From assembly GCA_963758365.1 (NCBI GenBank), contig CAVWVB010000001.1, forward strand, positions 930,001 through 994,000: 64,000 bases of DNA, in the 5' to 3' direction. Position 1 is the stretch's first letter. The number at the start of each line of letters is the position of its first letter. Source of the stretch: Dokdonella_A sp963758365. Lineage in GTDB: Bacteria > Pseudomonadota > Gammaproteobacteria > Xanthomonadales > Rhodanobacteraceae. Below, in pieces: positions 36,702 through 45,552 of the stretch. Below the pieces are notes generated by a model, which worked only from the letters and a program-made list of their open reading frames with translations, was not told the origin of the DNA and did no database searches. Position numbers and translations under genes: made by a program.

Positions 36702-37292
36702 ATGTCCACGCGCCGTCGAACCGACCTGAACGATCTGGGCGGCTTCTTTCGCTCATCCGATGCCGAGGCGCTGGGCATTGGATACGACGCGCTTCAGAAG
36801 CTGATCCACGACAAGACCGTGGCACGCGTTGGTTGGGGCCTCTACCGGCGCGAGGACATCGAGCCGACGGAAAACCACGATCTCGCCGCGGTGTGCGCGC
36901 GGGTTCCGGATTCAATAGTCTGTCTGCTTTCCGCGCTGCAAGTGCACGGCATCGGGACGCGTGTTCCGGCAGGCGTCTGGCTTGCCGTGCCGAACAAGGC
37001 GCGCGCGCCGGGCGTCAAGGGAATCAAGCTGCGTCTGGTGCGCTTCTCCGGCGCCGCGTGGACCTACGGCATCGACAAGACCGCATTCGAAGGCGTTCCG
37101 GCACGCATCACCAGTCCCGCGCGGACCGTGCTCGATTGCTTCCGCTACCAGCGGCGCGTCGGTGGCGAAGCCGCGAAGGAAGCGCTCCACGATGCGCTGC
37201 GACAACGCAAGGTCACGGTCGATGCACTGTACCGGGCGCTCGACGTCCTGCCTTCGACTCGACTGCGTGCCGCCCTGGAGGCGATGCCGTGA
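36702..37292 (+). CDS. abiEi: AbiEi-type antitoxin (type IV toxin-antitoxin)
   Basis: A 196-aa protein with an N-terminal winged helix (LGGFFRSSDAEALGIGYDAL, then VARVGWGLYRR) and the AbiEi C-terminal domain (SIVCLLSALQVHGIGT, then ITSPARTVLDCFRY). Family members neutralise the AbiEii nucleotidyltransferase without stable binding and repress their own promoter through the winged helix. The stop overlaps the abiEii GTG (GTGA), the classic pairing. Two inverted repeats precede it. Its place inside an R-M operon, between hsdM and hsdS, is unusual. Confidence 0.85.
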   Translation: MSTRRRTDLNDLGGFFRSSDAEALGIGYDALQKLIHDKTVARVGWGLYRREDIEPTENHDLAAVCARVPDSIVCLLSALQVHGIGTRVPAGVWLAVPNKARAPGVKGIKLRLVRFSGAAWTYGIDKTAFEGVPARITSPARTVLDCFRYQRRVGGEAAKEALHDALRQRKVTVDALYRALDVLPSTRLRAALEAMP

Positions 37293-38200
37293 GTCCCGAT
37301 CCGGTTGCCTCGATCCAGGCGCGCCTGCTCAACAAGGCGAAGGCAGCCGAAGTCGAGTACCAGCTTTACCTCGTGCGCTATGCGTGCGAGCGCTTCCTCT
37401 ACCGACTCGGTGAGTCGGCACATCGCGAACGCTGCGTACTCAAGGGCGCCGGACTGCTCAGCCTGTGGCTGCCCGATCCTTACCGCATGACACGCGACCT
37501 CGATTTCCTCGCGACCGGCGCGAGCGATTCCGACTCCATCGCGCAACTGGTTCGCGATGTCTGTGCGGTGGCGTGTCCGCAGGATGGCCTCGACTTCGAC
37601 GCGGACTCGCTGGTTCCATCGCCGATCCGCGCGGAAGAGGAATACGCGGGCCAACGCGTGAAAATGACGGCCCATCTCGGCCGGTCGCGCATTCGTTTTC
37701 AGGCCGACTTCGGCTTCGGCGACGCGGTGGTGCCGCCGCCCGAGCGCAGCGAATATCCCGTGCTGCTGCCGTCGCTGCCACCACCACGCATCCGCGTCTA
37801 CCGGCGCGAAGTCAGCATCGCGGAGAAGTTCGAAGCGATGGTCAAGCTCGGTCGCCGCAACAGCCGCATGAAGGATTTTCACGACGTGTGGGCGCTGGCC
37901 TCGGCGTTCGCATTCGAAGGCCCGCTGCTGCGCGAAGCGGTGGTGGCATGCTTCGAGCGCCGCGGTACTGCGTGGGTCAACGAGCCGCCGGATGTCCTGC
38001 GATCGGCGTTCTACGGCGATGACGAACTGAGTCGTCGCTGGACGGACTATTTCGGCAGCGGCGCGTTCCTCACGCCACCGCCCGCGAACTTCCAGATCAT
38101 CGGGGAGCGGATTCTTGCGTTCCTCGTTCCGCTCCGCGATCGCGTGATCGCCGCAGAACCGTTCGGTCTATCCTGGCAACCGGGAGGGCCGTGGCGATGA
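37289..38200 (+). CDS. abiEii: AbiEii-type nucleotidyltransferase toxin
   Basis: A 303-aa DNA-polymerase-beta-like nucleotidyltransferase. Motif one is VLKGAGLLSLWLPDPYR followed by TRDLDFLA, whose two Asp residues bind metal. SIAEKFEAMVKLGRR and SRMKDFHDVWAL are the later conserved AbiEii motifs. Relatives (for example MenT-type toxins) add nucleotides to tRNA acceptor ends and stop growth; that reaction is inferred for this one. The GTG start overlaps the abiEi stop. Its TGA overlaps the hsdS ATG (ATGA), tying the toxin to the specificity subunit. Confidence 0.87.
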   Translation: MSPDPVASIQARLLNKAKAAEVEYQLYLVRYACERFLYRLGESAHRERCVLKGAGLLSLWLPDPYRMTRDLDFLATGASDSDSIAQLVRDVCAVACPQDGLDFDADSLVPSPIRAEEEYAGQRVKMTAHLGRSRIRFQADFGFGDAVVPPPERSEYPVLLPSLPPPRIRVYRREVSIAEKFEAMVKLGRRNSRMKDFHDVWALASAFAFEGPLLREAVVACFERRGTAWVNEPPDVLRSAFYGDDELSRRWTDYFGSGAFLTPPPANFQIIGERILAFLVPLRDRVIAAEPFGLSWQPGGPWR

Positions 38201-38235
38201 GCGCACAAAGGTTCAAGCCGTATCCGGCTTACAAT

Positions 38236-38926
38236 GATTCCGGCGTCGAGTGGCTCGGGGAGATTCCGGCGCGTTGGGAGGCGAAGCGGCTGAAGCATCT
38301 GGCCGCGCTGAACCCGGAGTCGCTCATGGAGGACACCGATCCCGCGCGCGAGATTGTCTACGTGGACATCGGAGGCGTTGACAGCCTCGGACGCATTGTC
38401 GAACGCGAACAACTCGACATTCGCCTCGGCTCCATCCCGTGCGCGGAGACTCGTGCGCGACGGCGACGTGATCGTGTCGACCGTGCGCACGTACCTCCGT
38501 GCGATCGCGCCGATCAGTGATCCGGAACCTAGCATGGTTGTCTCGACAGGCTTCGCCGTCGTCCGGCCAACCGACGACTTGACGACCGACTACGCAGCGT
38601 ATGCCCTGCGCGCTCCGTACTTTGTAGAGCGCGTCGTGGCGAACTCGAAAGGTGTGAGCTCTCCCGCCATCAACGAAAGCGAGATGGCGACGTATGCAGC
38701 TTGGCGAGCCCCTCCGAGCCTGAGCAGCGCGCGATCGCTGCTTTCCTCGACCGGGAGACGGCGCGGATCGATGCGCTGGTGGCGAAGAAGGAGCGGCTGA
38801 TCGAGCTGCTCCAGGAGCAGCGCACCGCCCTCATCACCCGCGCCGTCACCAAGGGCCTCGACCCGACCGTCCCGATGAAGGACTCCGGCGTCGAGTGGCT
38901 GGGGGAGATTCCGGCGCATTGGGAGG
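38236..38926 (+). repeat. Direct repeats of the HsdS conserved region 1 (38236-38281 and 38881-38926)
   Basis: Two 46-bp near-identical segments encode DSGVEWLGEIPA(R/H)WE ahead of each target-recognition domain. Such repeats are sites for domain exchange between specificity genes. Confidence 0.85.
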
Positions 38927-39460
38927 TGAAGCAGGTCAAGTCACTTGCGCAGGGCGCTATGGATGCAGACGCACGAGACTGCGCCGAATGACGGCGATTC
39001 TCGTGACGGAGACTTCCGTGACGTCGATAGCAGCGCGGTCAATCGTCGATGGATGACGCGAAGTGGTCGAACTTCGACAGCGACACGCGCTTCGAGGAGT
39101 GGCACGTGCAGCGGCGCAGACATCGGCCGGCGTACTGTGTCGTCATCACGATGAGGAAGACGCGCGGCATGGCGACTGTCCTGCGCATCGTAGCCACGAT
39201 ACAGCCAGCACATGGTATTCGATCAGCCGTACTTGCGTCAACTTCTGAACGGACGATACGCTGCGGTACATTCTTGCGCTGCGCCTTATCGGTGCCTGCG
39301 CGTGAGTAGTGGACGAGTCCATGCAAGGGTACAACAGTGAGCGCAGTCAACCGGCGATCAGTTAAGGAGCATGGCCGCTCGCCATCCTCAATGAGAGCAA
39401 CGCGCCATCGCCGCCTTCCTCGACCGCGAGACAGCGCGGATCGATGCCCTCGTCGCCAAG
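38722..39460 (+). repeat. Direct repeats of the HsdS conserved helical region (38722-38787 and 39395-39460)
   Basis: Two 66-bp segments, offset 673 bp, both encode EQRAIAAFLDRETARIDALV plus AK with scattered silent differences. They bound the unreadable TRD2 region. Confidence 0.85.
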
Positions 39461-39651
39461 GTCGGCGACGCCATCGACCGCCTCAAGGAACTCCGCACTG
39501 CGCTGATCTCCGCCGCCGTGACCGGCAAGATCGACGTGCGCGAAGCGCCGCGTAACGGACGCGGGTGCGGGCGCGTTTGCTTGTTTGCGAGTTCCGGCTC
39601 TTTCGCTAATATGTGCCAAGGCTGTTTTCGCGACCGCAAATAAGGGAGCCG

Positions 39652-40823
39652 ATGACCACACAAGCCAAGCGCGAGCCGCACGGCCGCACCGTCCGCTGCG
39701 CGGGTGGCTACCGGGCGTATGTGCCCGAGCCGTTGCCGCCGCAGCTCGCGTGGAGCGAGACGCTGGCGGCGGCGCTTTCACGGGCGGACCTCGCGATCGG
39801 CCGGCTCGCCGGCGAGGGCCGGCGCCTGCTGAATCCGCATCTGCTGATCCGCCCGTTCGTGCGCGCGAGGCGGTGCTGTCGAGCCGCATCGAGGGCACGC
39901 AGGCGACCTCGGCGAGCTGCTCGCGGCCGAGGCCGGGGCCGCGGTCGAGCGCAGCCCGGAAGATCTGCGCGAGGTCGCCAACTACGTGGTTGCGCTCGAG
40001 CAGGATCGCGCGCCTGGCCGATCCCCGCTGTCGCTGCGGCTGCTCAGGGAGCTGCACGAGAAGCTGATGCGCGGCGTGCGCGGCGACGCGGCGACGCCGG
40101 GGCAGTTCCGCCGCTCGCAGAACTGGATCGGCCCCGCGGGATGCACGCTCGCAGGCGCGCGCTTCGTGCCGCCGCCGCCGGATCGTCTGCTGGACTGCCT
40201 CGGCGCGTGGGAGAAGTTCCTGCATGAGCAGACGCTGCCGCCGCTCGTGCATATCGCGCTCGCGCACTCGCAGTTCGAGGCGATCCATCCGTTCCTGGAT
40301 GGCAACGGGCGCGTGGGCCGCTGCTCATCACGCTGCTGCTCGTCGACGGCAGGTGCTGCCCCGCCGCTGCTGTATCTCAGCGCGTTCTTCGAGGCGACGC
40401 GCCAGGAATATTACGCGCGGCTCTCCGGCGTCACGGAGCGCGGCGAGTGGGAGGAATGGCTCGCCTACTTCTGCGCGGCGTCGCGGGACAGGCGCAGGAC
40501 GCGCTCGATCGCACGCAGCGCATCGACGCGCTCGTCGCGGGCTGGCGCGAGCGGCTCGCGGCGGCGCCCTCGCGCGTGCCTGAGCGCACGCTGGAGCGGT
40601 TCGTCGAGAACCCGTTCTGGACGGTGAACAAGCTCGCCGCGCGGCTCGGCGTGGCTTTCACCACGGCGCAGCGGGCAATCGATCGGCTCGAATCGGCAGG
40701 CATCGTGGCGCGCGCGAGCGAGACGAAACGCAACCGCGTGTATGCGCGCGTGCGCTGCTCGAGATTCTCGAAGAGCAGCTCGATCTGCCGGCACGCAAGG
40801 CGCGCGCGGGGGAGGTCGCATGA
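39652..40823 (+). pseudogene. Fic-family protein, multiply frameshifted
   Basis: A ~390-codon Fic gene in the usual place between hsdS and hsdR. Successive frames give MTTQAKREPHGRTVRCAGGY and LLNPHLLIRPFVR; then EAVLSSRIEGTQAT (Fic_N inhibitory-type motif); then LGELLAAEAGAAVE to the Fic motif HPFLDGNGRVG (~40280-40325). After that come SAFFEATRQEYYARLSGV, VENPFWTVNKLAARLGVAF (C-terminal winged helix) and LLEILEEQLDLPARKARA ending at 40823. At least four shifts occur (near 39863, 39912, 40320-40365, 40480 and 40750), yet the peptides look intact. The stop overlaps the hsdR ATG. If functional it would AMPylate a protein target. Confidence 0.8.
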
Positions 40824-43800
40824 GTGTCCAGATTTCCGAGCGCTCCTTCGAGCAGGCGATCGAGTGCGGCTTGCTGCAGCACGGTCCGGACGCGTGCGCG
40901 GGCGATTCGACCGCGGTGCGCGAGACCGCGCCGGCGTATGGCGACACGCCGCCGGGCGGTTACCGCAAGCGCACACCGGAGGACTACGACCGCACACTCT
41001 GTCTGCTGCCGCGCGACGTGGTCGATTTCGTGCTCGCGACGCAGCCCAAGGAGTGGAAGAAGCTCGAGCAGCACCACGGCGCGGGGGTCCGCGAGCAGTT
41101 CCTGAAACGCCTCGCAGCCGAGATCGAGCGGCGCGGGGCGCTCGACGTCCTGCGCAACGGCATCAAGGATTCGGGCTGCAAGTTCCGCCTCGCGTACTTT
41201 CGGCCCGCGAGCGGACTCAACGAAGAGACGCAGCGGCTGCACGCGGCAAATCTCTTCGCCGTGGTGCGCCAGGTGCGCTACAGCACGAAGAACGAGAACT
41301 GCCTCGATCTCGTGCTGTTCTTGAATGGCATCCCGATCTTCACTGCCGAGCTCAAGAATCCGCTCAACGCGCAGGACGTCGAGGACGCGATCCGCCAGTA
41401 CAAGACCGATCGCGACCCGCGCGAGCCGCTGCTCGCGTACGGCCGCTGCCTCGCGCACTTTGCGGTGGACCCGGATCTGGTCTACGTCACCACCCGGCTC
41501 GCTGGACCGCGTACGCGCTTCCTCCCGTTCAACCAGGGCAAGTTCGGCGGCGCGGGCAACCCGCCCATTTCCCCGACGCAGGGCGGCTACGCGACCGGTT
41601 ATCTGTGGGACGAGACCTGGGCGCGCGACAGCGTGCTCGACCTGGTGCGCCAGTTCATCCACGAGGTCGAGGAAGAAGACGACAAGGGGCGCAAGACCGG
41701 CCAGCGGTTTCTGATTTTCCCGCGTTACCAGCAGCTCGACTGCGTGCGCAAGCTCGTGACCGACGCGCGCGCGCGCGGCGCGGGCCAGCGCTATCTGATC
41801 CAGCACTCGGCCGGCAGCGGCAAGAGCTTCACGATCGCCTGGCTCGCGCATCAGCTCTCCACGCTGCACGACGCCAGCGACCGGCGCGTGTTTGATTCAA
41901 TCGTGGTCATCACCGACCGCCGCGTGCTCGATCGCCAGTTGCAGACCACGATGCGCCAGTTCGAGCAGACCCTCGGCGTGGTCGAGAACATCGACACCAC
42001 CTCGCGCCAGCTCAAGGACGCGCTGGAATCGGGCAAGACGATCATCGTGACCACGCTGCAGAAGTTCCCGGTGATCGCGCAGGAAATCGGCGAGCTGCCG
42101 GGCAAGCGCTTCGCGCTGATCGTGGACGAGGCACACTCGTCGCAGTCGGGTGAAAGCACGAAGAGCCTCAAGGCGGTGCTGAGCTCGCGCTCGCTCGAAG
42201 ACGCAGAGAAAGAGGAATCACACGCGGAGACGCCCGAGGAGGAACTCGAGAACACGATCCTCGCCGAGATGGAGAAGCGCGGGTCGCTGCCCAACCTCTC
42301 GACGTTCGCGTTCACGGCCACGCCGAAACCGAAGACGCTGGAGCTGTTCGGCACGAAGCGACCCGACGGCAAGTTCGCGCCGTTCCATCTGTACAGCATG
42401 CGCCAGGCAATCGAGGAAGGATTCATTCTCGACGTGCTTGCGAACTATTCCACGTACAAGGCGTACTGGCGGCTGCTGAAGAAGGTCGAAGACGATCCGC
42501 GTTACGACAAGAAGAAGGCCGCGTACCTGCTCAAGTCGTTCGTCGATCTGCACCCGCACGCGATCGGCGAGAAGGTCAGGATCTGCGCCGAGCATTTCGC
42601 GGCCAAGGTGCAGGGCGAGATCGGCGGCAAGGCCAAGGCGATGATCGTCACGCGCTCGCGCCTGCATGCGGTGCGCTACCGGCTGGCGGTCGACACGTAT
42701 CTCGCCGAACGCGGCTATCCGTTCAAGGCGCTGGTCGCGTTCTCGGGCACCGTGCAGGATGGTGGGCAGTCGTACACCGAGTCCGGCATGAACGGCTTTC
42801 CGGAGACGCAGACGGCGAAGGCGTTCGAGCGGCCCGAATACCGCTTCCTGATCGTCGCCAACAAGTTCCAGACCGGCTTCGATCAGCCGCTGCTGCACAC
42901 GATGTATGTGGACAAGAAGCTCGGTGGCGTCAATGCGGTGCAGACCTTGTCGCGTCTCAACCGCACGCACCCGCAGAAGAAGGGCACGCTGGTGCTCGAC
43001 TTCGCCAACGAGGCGGAGGAAATCAAGGCCGCGTTCGAGCCCTGGTACGAGACGACGCTGCTTTCCGAGGCGACCGATCCGAATCTGTTGTACGAGATGC
43101 AGACGCGGCTTGCTGCGTTCCCGGTCTATACCGAGGCCGACGTGGACGCGTTCGCGAAGGTCTACTTCGATCCGAAGGCGACGCAGGACCGTCTCTATGC
43201 GGTGCTCGTGCCCATCGTCGATCGTTTCCACGCGATCGCCGAAGAGGAGCAGCACGACTTCCGCAGTCAGCTCACCGATTACGTGCGGCTCTACGCTTTT
43301 CTGGCCCAGGTGCTGACCTTCGCCGACGCCGATCTCGAAAAGCTCCACGTCTTCGCGCGGTACCTGCGCCGGCTGTTGCCAGCCGATCGCGCGGAGTTGC
43401 CGCGCGAGGTCCAGCAGAACATCGACATGGAGTCGTATCGTGTCCAGCAAACCGCCAGCGGCGCTATCGCGCTGGAACGCAGACCCGGAGTGCTCGATCC
43501 CGTCAGCGCGAAGGCGGGTTACGGCGTGGACGCCGAGGAGCTGGAGACACTCTCCCGCATCATCGCCGAGCTGAACGAGCGCTTCGGGCTCAACCTTGGC
43601 CCGGAGCACCGCGTCACGCTCGGCCAGATGATGGAGAAGCTCGACGACGATGCGGCGCTGGACGCGGCCGCGCGAGTGAACACGCGCGAGAACGTGCGGC
43701 TCACCTTCGACCAGAAGGTCGAGCACGTGATCCAGGAGATTGTGGATTCGAACTTCGACCTCTACAAGCGCATCACCGACGATCGCGCGTTCGGCGAAGC

Positions 43801-44377
43801 CATCAAGAACTTCCTGTTCGACCAGTACCTGCGCGCGCACCGCAATGCCGACGAGTTGATCAAGGCCGGCGAGTCGAAGACACTGGAGTTCAAGTCGACG
43901 CTGCGCTGGAACCTCAAGGACGACCGGCGCGACGACAAGGGTGTCACCCATGCCGCACTCAAGACCATCGCTGCATTCCTCAATACTGAAGGCGGCGACC
44001 TGCTGATCGGCGTGGCCGACGACGGCTCGATCGTCGGCATCGAAAAGGATCAGCTCGAGAGCGATGACAAGTTCATGCGGCACCTGGCGCAAGTGGTGCG
44101 CAACGGCCTGGGCGACCGGGCCGGCACCTGCATCGATCCGAAAACGCAAATCGTGCAGGGCAAGAGCGTCTGCGTGGTGAGCTGCCAGCGAAGTCCCGAG
44201 CCGGTGTTCTTGAAGTGGAAGGGAGTCGAATCGGCGCCGGAAGGCGACTTCTTCGTCAGGAGCGGACCCGGCACGATCAAGTTGTCGCCGGACAGTGCGA
44301 GGGAGTACATCCGCACGCGATTCGCCGGCAGCGGGATCGGAAAGCCATCTGAGCCTCCCACTGAAGGCGCGGTTTGA
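40820..44377 (+). CDS. hsdR: Type I restriction endonuclease HsdR with C-terminal AlbA_2 (Schlafen-like) domain
   Basis: A 1185-aa motor-nuclease. Residues ~1-260 hold the nuclease, with CLDLVLF (Asp163) and AELK (Glu177, Lys179). The helicase has HSAGSGKS (329-336), VDEAH (Asp436-His439), AFTATPKPK and a second RecA domain (VANKFQTGFDQPLL, LSRLNRTHPQKKG). A helical HsdR C-terminal region follows. From ~1015 to 1160 there is an extra domain (ESKTLEFKSTLRWNL, AFLNTEGGDLLIGVADDG, VSCQRSPEPVFLK) with the AlbA_2/divergent AAA_4 pattern. GGGGGAGG precedes the ATG. The gene is intact, unlike hsdM, hsdS and fic. The following 273 bp (44378-44650) carry no gene I can support. Confidence 0.93.
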   Translation: MSVQISERSFEQAIECGLLQHGPDACAGDSTAVRETAPAYGDTPPGGYRKRTPEDYDRTLCLLPRDVVDFVLATQPKEWKKLEQHHGAGVREQFLKRLAAEIERRGALDVLRNGIKDSGCKFRLAYFRPASGLNEETQRLHAANLFAVVRQVRYSTKNENCLDLVLFLNGIPIFTAELKNPLNAQDVEDAIRQYKTDRDPREPLLAYGRCLAHFAVDPDLVYVTTRLAGPRTRFLPFNQGKFGGAGNPPISPTQGGYATGYLWDETWARDSVLDLVRQFIHEVEEEDDKGRKTGQRFLIFPRYQQLDCVRKLVTDARARGAGQRYLIQHSAGSGKSFTIAWLAHQLSTLHDASDRRVFDSIVVITDRRVLDRQLQTTMRQFEQTLGVVENIDTTSRQLKDALESGKTIIVTTLQKFPVIAQEIGELPGKRFALIVDEAHSSQSGESTKSLKAVLSSRSLEDAEKEESHAETPEEELENTILAEMEKRGSLPNLSTFAFTATPKPKTLELFGTKRPDGKFAPFHLYSMRQAIEEGFILDVLANYSTYKAYWRLLKKVEDDPRYDKKKAAYLLKSFVDLHPHAIGEKVRICAEHFAAKVQGEIGGKAKAMIVTRSRLHAVRYRLAVDTYLAERGYPFKALVAFSGTVQDGGQSYTESGMNGFPETQTAKAFERPEYRFLIVANKFQTGFDQPLLHTMYVDKKLGGVNAVQTLSRLNRTHPQKKGTLVLDFANEAEEIKAAFEPWYETTLLSEATDPNLLYEMQTRLAAFPVYTEADVDAFAKVYFDPKATQDRLYAVLVPIVDRFHAIAEEEQHDFRSQLTDYVRLYAFLAQVLTFADADLEKLHVFARYLRRLLPADRAELPREVQQNIDMESYRVQQTASGAIALERRPGVLDPVSAKAGYGVDAEELETLSRIIAELNERFGLNLGPEHRVTLGQMMEKLDDDAALDAAARVNTRENVRLTFDQKVEHVIQEIVDSNFDLYKRITDDRAFGEAIKNFLFDQYLRAHRNADELIKAGESKTLEFKSTLRWNLKDDRRDDKGVTHAALKTIAAFLNTEGGDLLIGVADDGSIVGIEKDQLESDDKFMRHLAQVVRNGLGDRAGTCIDPKTQIVQGKSVCVVSCQRSPEPVFLKWKGVESAPEGDFFVRSGPGTIKLSPDSAREYIRTRFAGSGIGKPSEPPTEGAV

Positions 44378-44650
44378 GAGGCGCGATCGACGGCGGACGG
44401 AAGCCGGACGATTGCTGGCGGCACGTGCGGATCGTTCAATGCGCCCGCCGCGTCGGGCAGGCCTTTGACGGTGACGAAGCTGTGTTGAACAGGGTCACGA
44501 CTGCGCGTCTTCGGCAGTAGTGTCGACATCGACGAGCGGGGCTGACCGCGCGAGCCGCAGGCGGTCACTGTTGCCGCCGGGTCGCACGACGCGAAGAGTG
44601 CCGCATTCGTGTCCAGCACCCTGGCTGCGCTGCACGCAGGGGCACATGCC

Positions 44651-45085
44651 CTACGCGCGATCGCGATAGCGCGACCGCGTTTCGTGCACCGCGCCGCCGG
44701 CTGCGGGCGCGATGTGTTCGCGCAGCCACGCGGCGAATTCGGCTTCGGGCAGGGTGCCTTCGGCGAGCGCGAGCATGCTGACGTATTTGTCTTCGTCGCT
44801 GGCGACGAGTTCGACACCGTTGAGCGCGAGAAAGACGCGGTAACAGACGTGTGCGGTGCGCTTATTGCCGTCGATGAAAGGGTGGTTGCGCGCGAGGCCG
44901 CAGGCGATGCTGGCTGCGAGGTCGGCAATGTCCGGTGCGGGATCGCCGTAGGCATGGAGTTGCTGTGGGCGGGCGAGCGCGGACTCCAGCAAGTCTTCGT
45001 CGCGTACGCCGCTGCTGCCGCCATGCTCGGCGAGCTGGCGCTCGTGGATGGCAAGAACGAGCGCTCTTTCGATCCAGACGATCAT
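44651..45085 (-). CDS. doc: Doc-type (death-on-curing, Fic fold) toxin
   Basis: A 144-aa Doc/Fic-fold protein. The active-site loop NHPFIDGNKRT is at 67-77. Doc proteins phosphorylate EF-Tu with an inverted Fic motif; this loop has the Gly of AMPylating Fic proteins but the NKRT of Doc, so the exact chemistry is uncertain. SGVRDEDLLESALARPQ near the N terminus is the conserved Doc start. It follows the AbrB-like antitoxin by 9 bp on the same strand and is convergent with hsdR. Confidence 0.9.
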   Translation of the reverse strand: MIVWIERALVLAIHERQLAEHGGSSGVRDEDLLESALARPQQLHAYGDPAPDIADLAASIACGLARNHPFIDGNKRTAHVCYRVFLALNGVELVASDEDKYVSMLALAEGTLPEAEFAAWLREHIAPAAGGAVHETRSRYRDRA

Positions 45086-45094
45086 GGCGGCCGC

Positions 45095-45316
45095 CTATTG
45101 CGCGAGCTTGTGCAGCACATTGCGGTCCTCGCGCATGATGCGTTCGGCCACTTCCATCTGCGCGGCGAGCTTGGGGTCGTAGACCGTCAGCCGGATGCCG
45201 TCCGGGGTTTCCAGCGCGAGCAGTTCGTCGCCCTTGTCCAGGCGCAGGCGCGCGAGCAGCTCCTTGGGCAGGATGACGCCCGCGGAATTGCCGATCGTGG
45301 TGATCTTGAGCTTCAT
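45095..45316 (-). CDS. AbrB/MazE-type antitoxin partner of Doc
   Basis: A 73-aa SpoVT-AbrB swapped-hairpin protein: MKLKITTIGNSAGVILPKEL then LARLRLDKGDELLALE. The C-terminal tail (AERIMREDRNVLHKLAQ) would wrap the toxin. GAGG precedes the ATG at 45316, which is preferred to a longer in-frame start at 45451. It should repress its own promoter, where a TATAAC/GTTATA dyad is found. Confidence 0.9.
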   Translation of the reverse strand: MKLKITTIGNSAGVILPKELLARLRLDKGDELLALETPDGIRLTVYDPKLAAQMEVAERIMREDRNVLHKLAQ

Positions 45317-45336
45317 GGCGGGCCTCGTGAGGTCGT

Positions 45337-45352
45337 TATAACGTTGGTTATA
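45337..45352 (-). promoter_or_regulatory. Dyad over the abrB-doc promoter region
   Basis: TATAAC (45337-45342) and GTTATA (45347-45352) form a perfect 6-bp inverted repeat around GTTG, 20 bp before the antitoxin ATG. It is AT-rich in a GC-rich setting and overlaps -10-like TATAAC, fitting an AbrB-type operator. Nothing else was found in 45353-45552. Confidence 0.55.
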
Positions 45353-45552
45353 CTGGGGCCAGGAACTGCGGAAAGCAAGCGGAAAACACCGAGGGCGGTC
45401 GTGCTCGTCAACGCGCCTTGTGAAGAGGCGGTGTTCCGCGGTTCGCCGCAAACGAAAGCGTGTCGTGCAGCGATTCGCAGTCCCGCATCGTCAGGAAGCC
45501 TGGGCCCCGGCGCTCGCCGCAACGACGACTTGCAGCACCCATGCGTTGACGG

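Larger units (their letters stand above)
38197..39643 (+). pseudogene. hsdS: Type I R-M specificity subunit HsdS, multiply frameshifted
   Basis: Pieces of one HsdS lie in different frames. The N-terminal conserved region and start of TRD1 (SGVEWLGEIPARWE to IRLGSIPCAE) are in the first. The rest of TRD1 (LVRDGDVIVSTVRTYLRAIA to VSSPAINESEMATYAA) is in a second. The central conserved helices (EQRAIAAFLDRETARIDALV) and the second DSGVEWLGEIPAHWE are in a third. The stretch 38960-39390, where TRD2 should be, has no readable frame and lower GC. The C-terminal helices reappear at 39395 and end at a TAA at 39641. As read, no intact specificity subunit is made. TRD1 and the conserved repeats are otherwise well preserved. 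Confidence 0.8.

Noticed and set aside
39039..39350. 103-codon minus-strand frame within the broken hsdS
   Set aside because: Falls in the unreadable TRD2 area, has no ribosome site and no domain; chance frame in lower-GC DNA.
38236..39460. CRISPR-like or mobile-element repeats
   Set aside because: The repeats are coding repeats of the HsdS conserved regions; no spacers, no transposase, no terminal inverted repeats.
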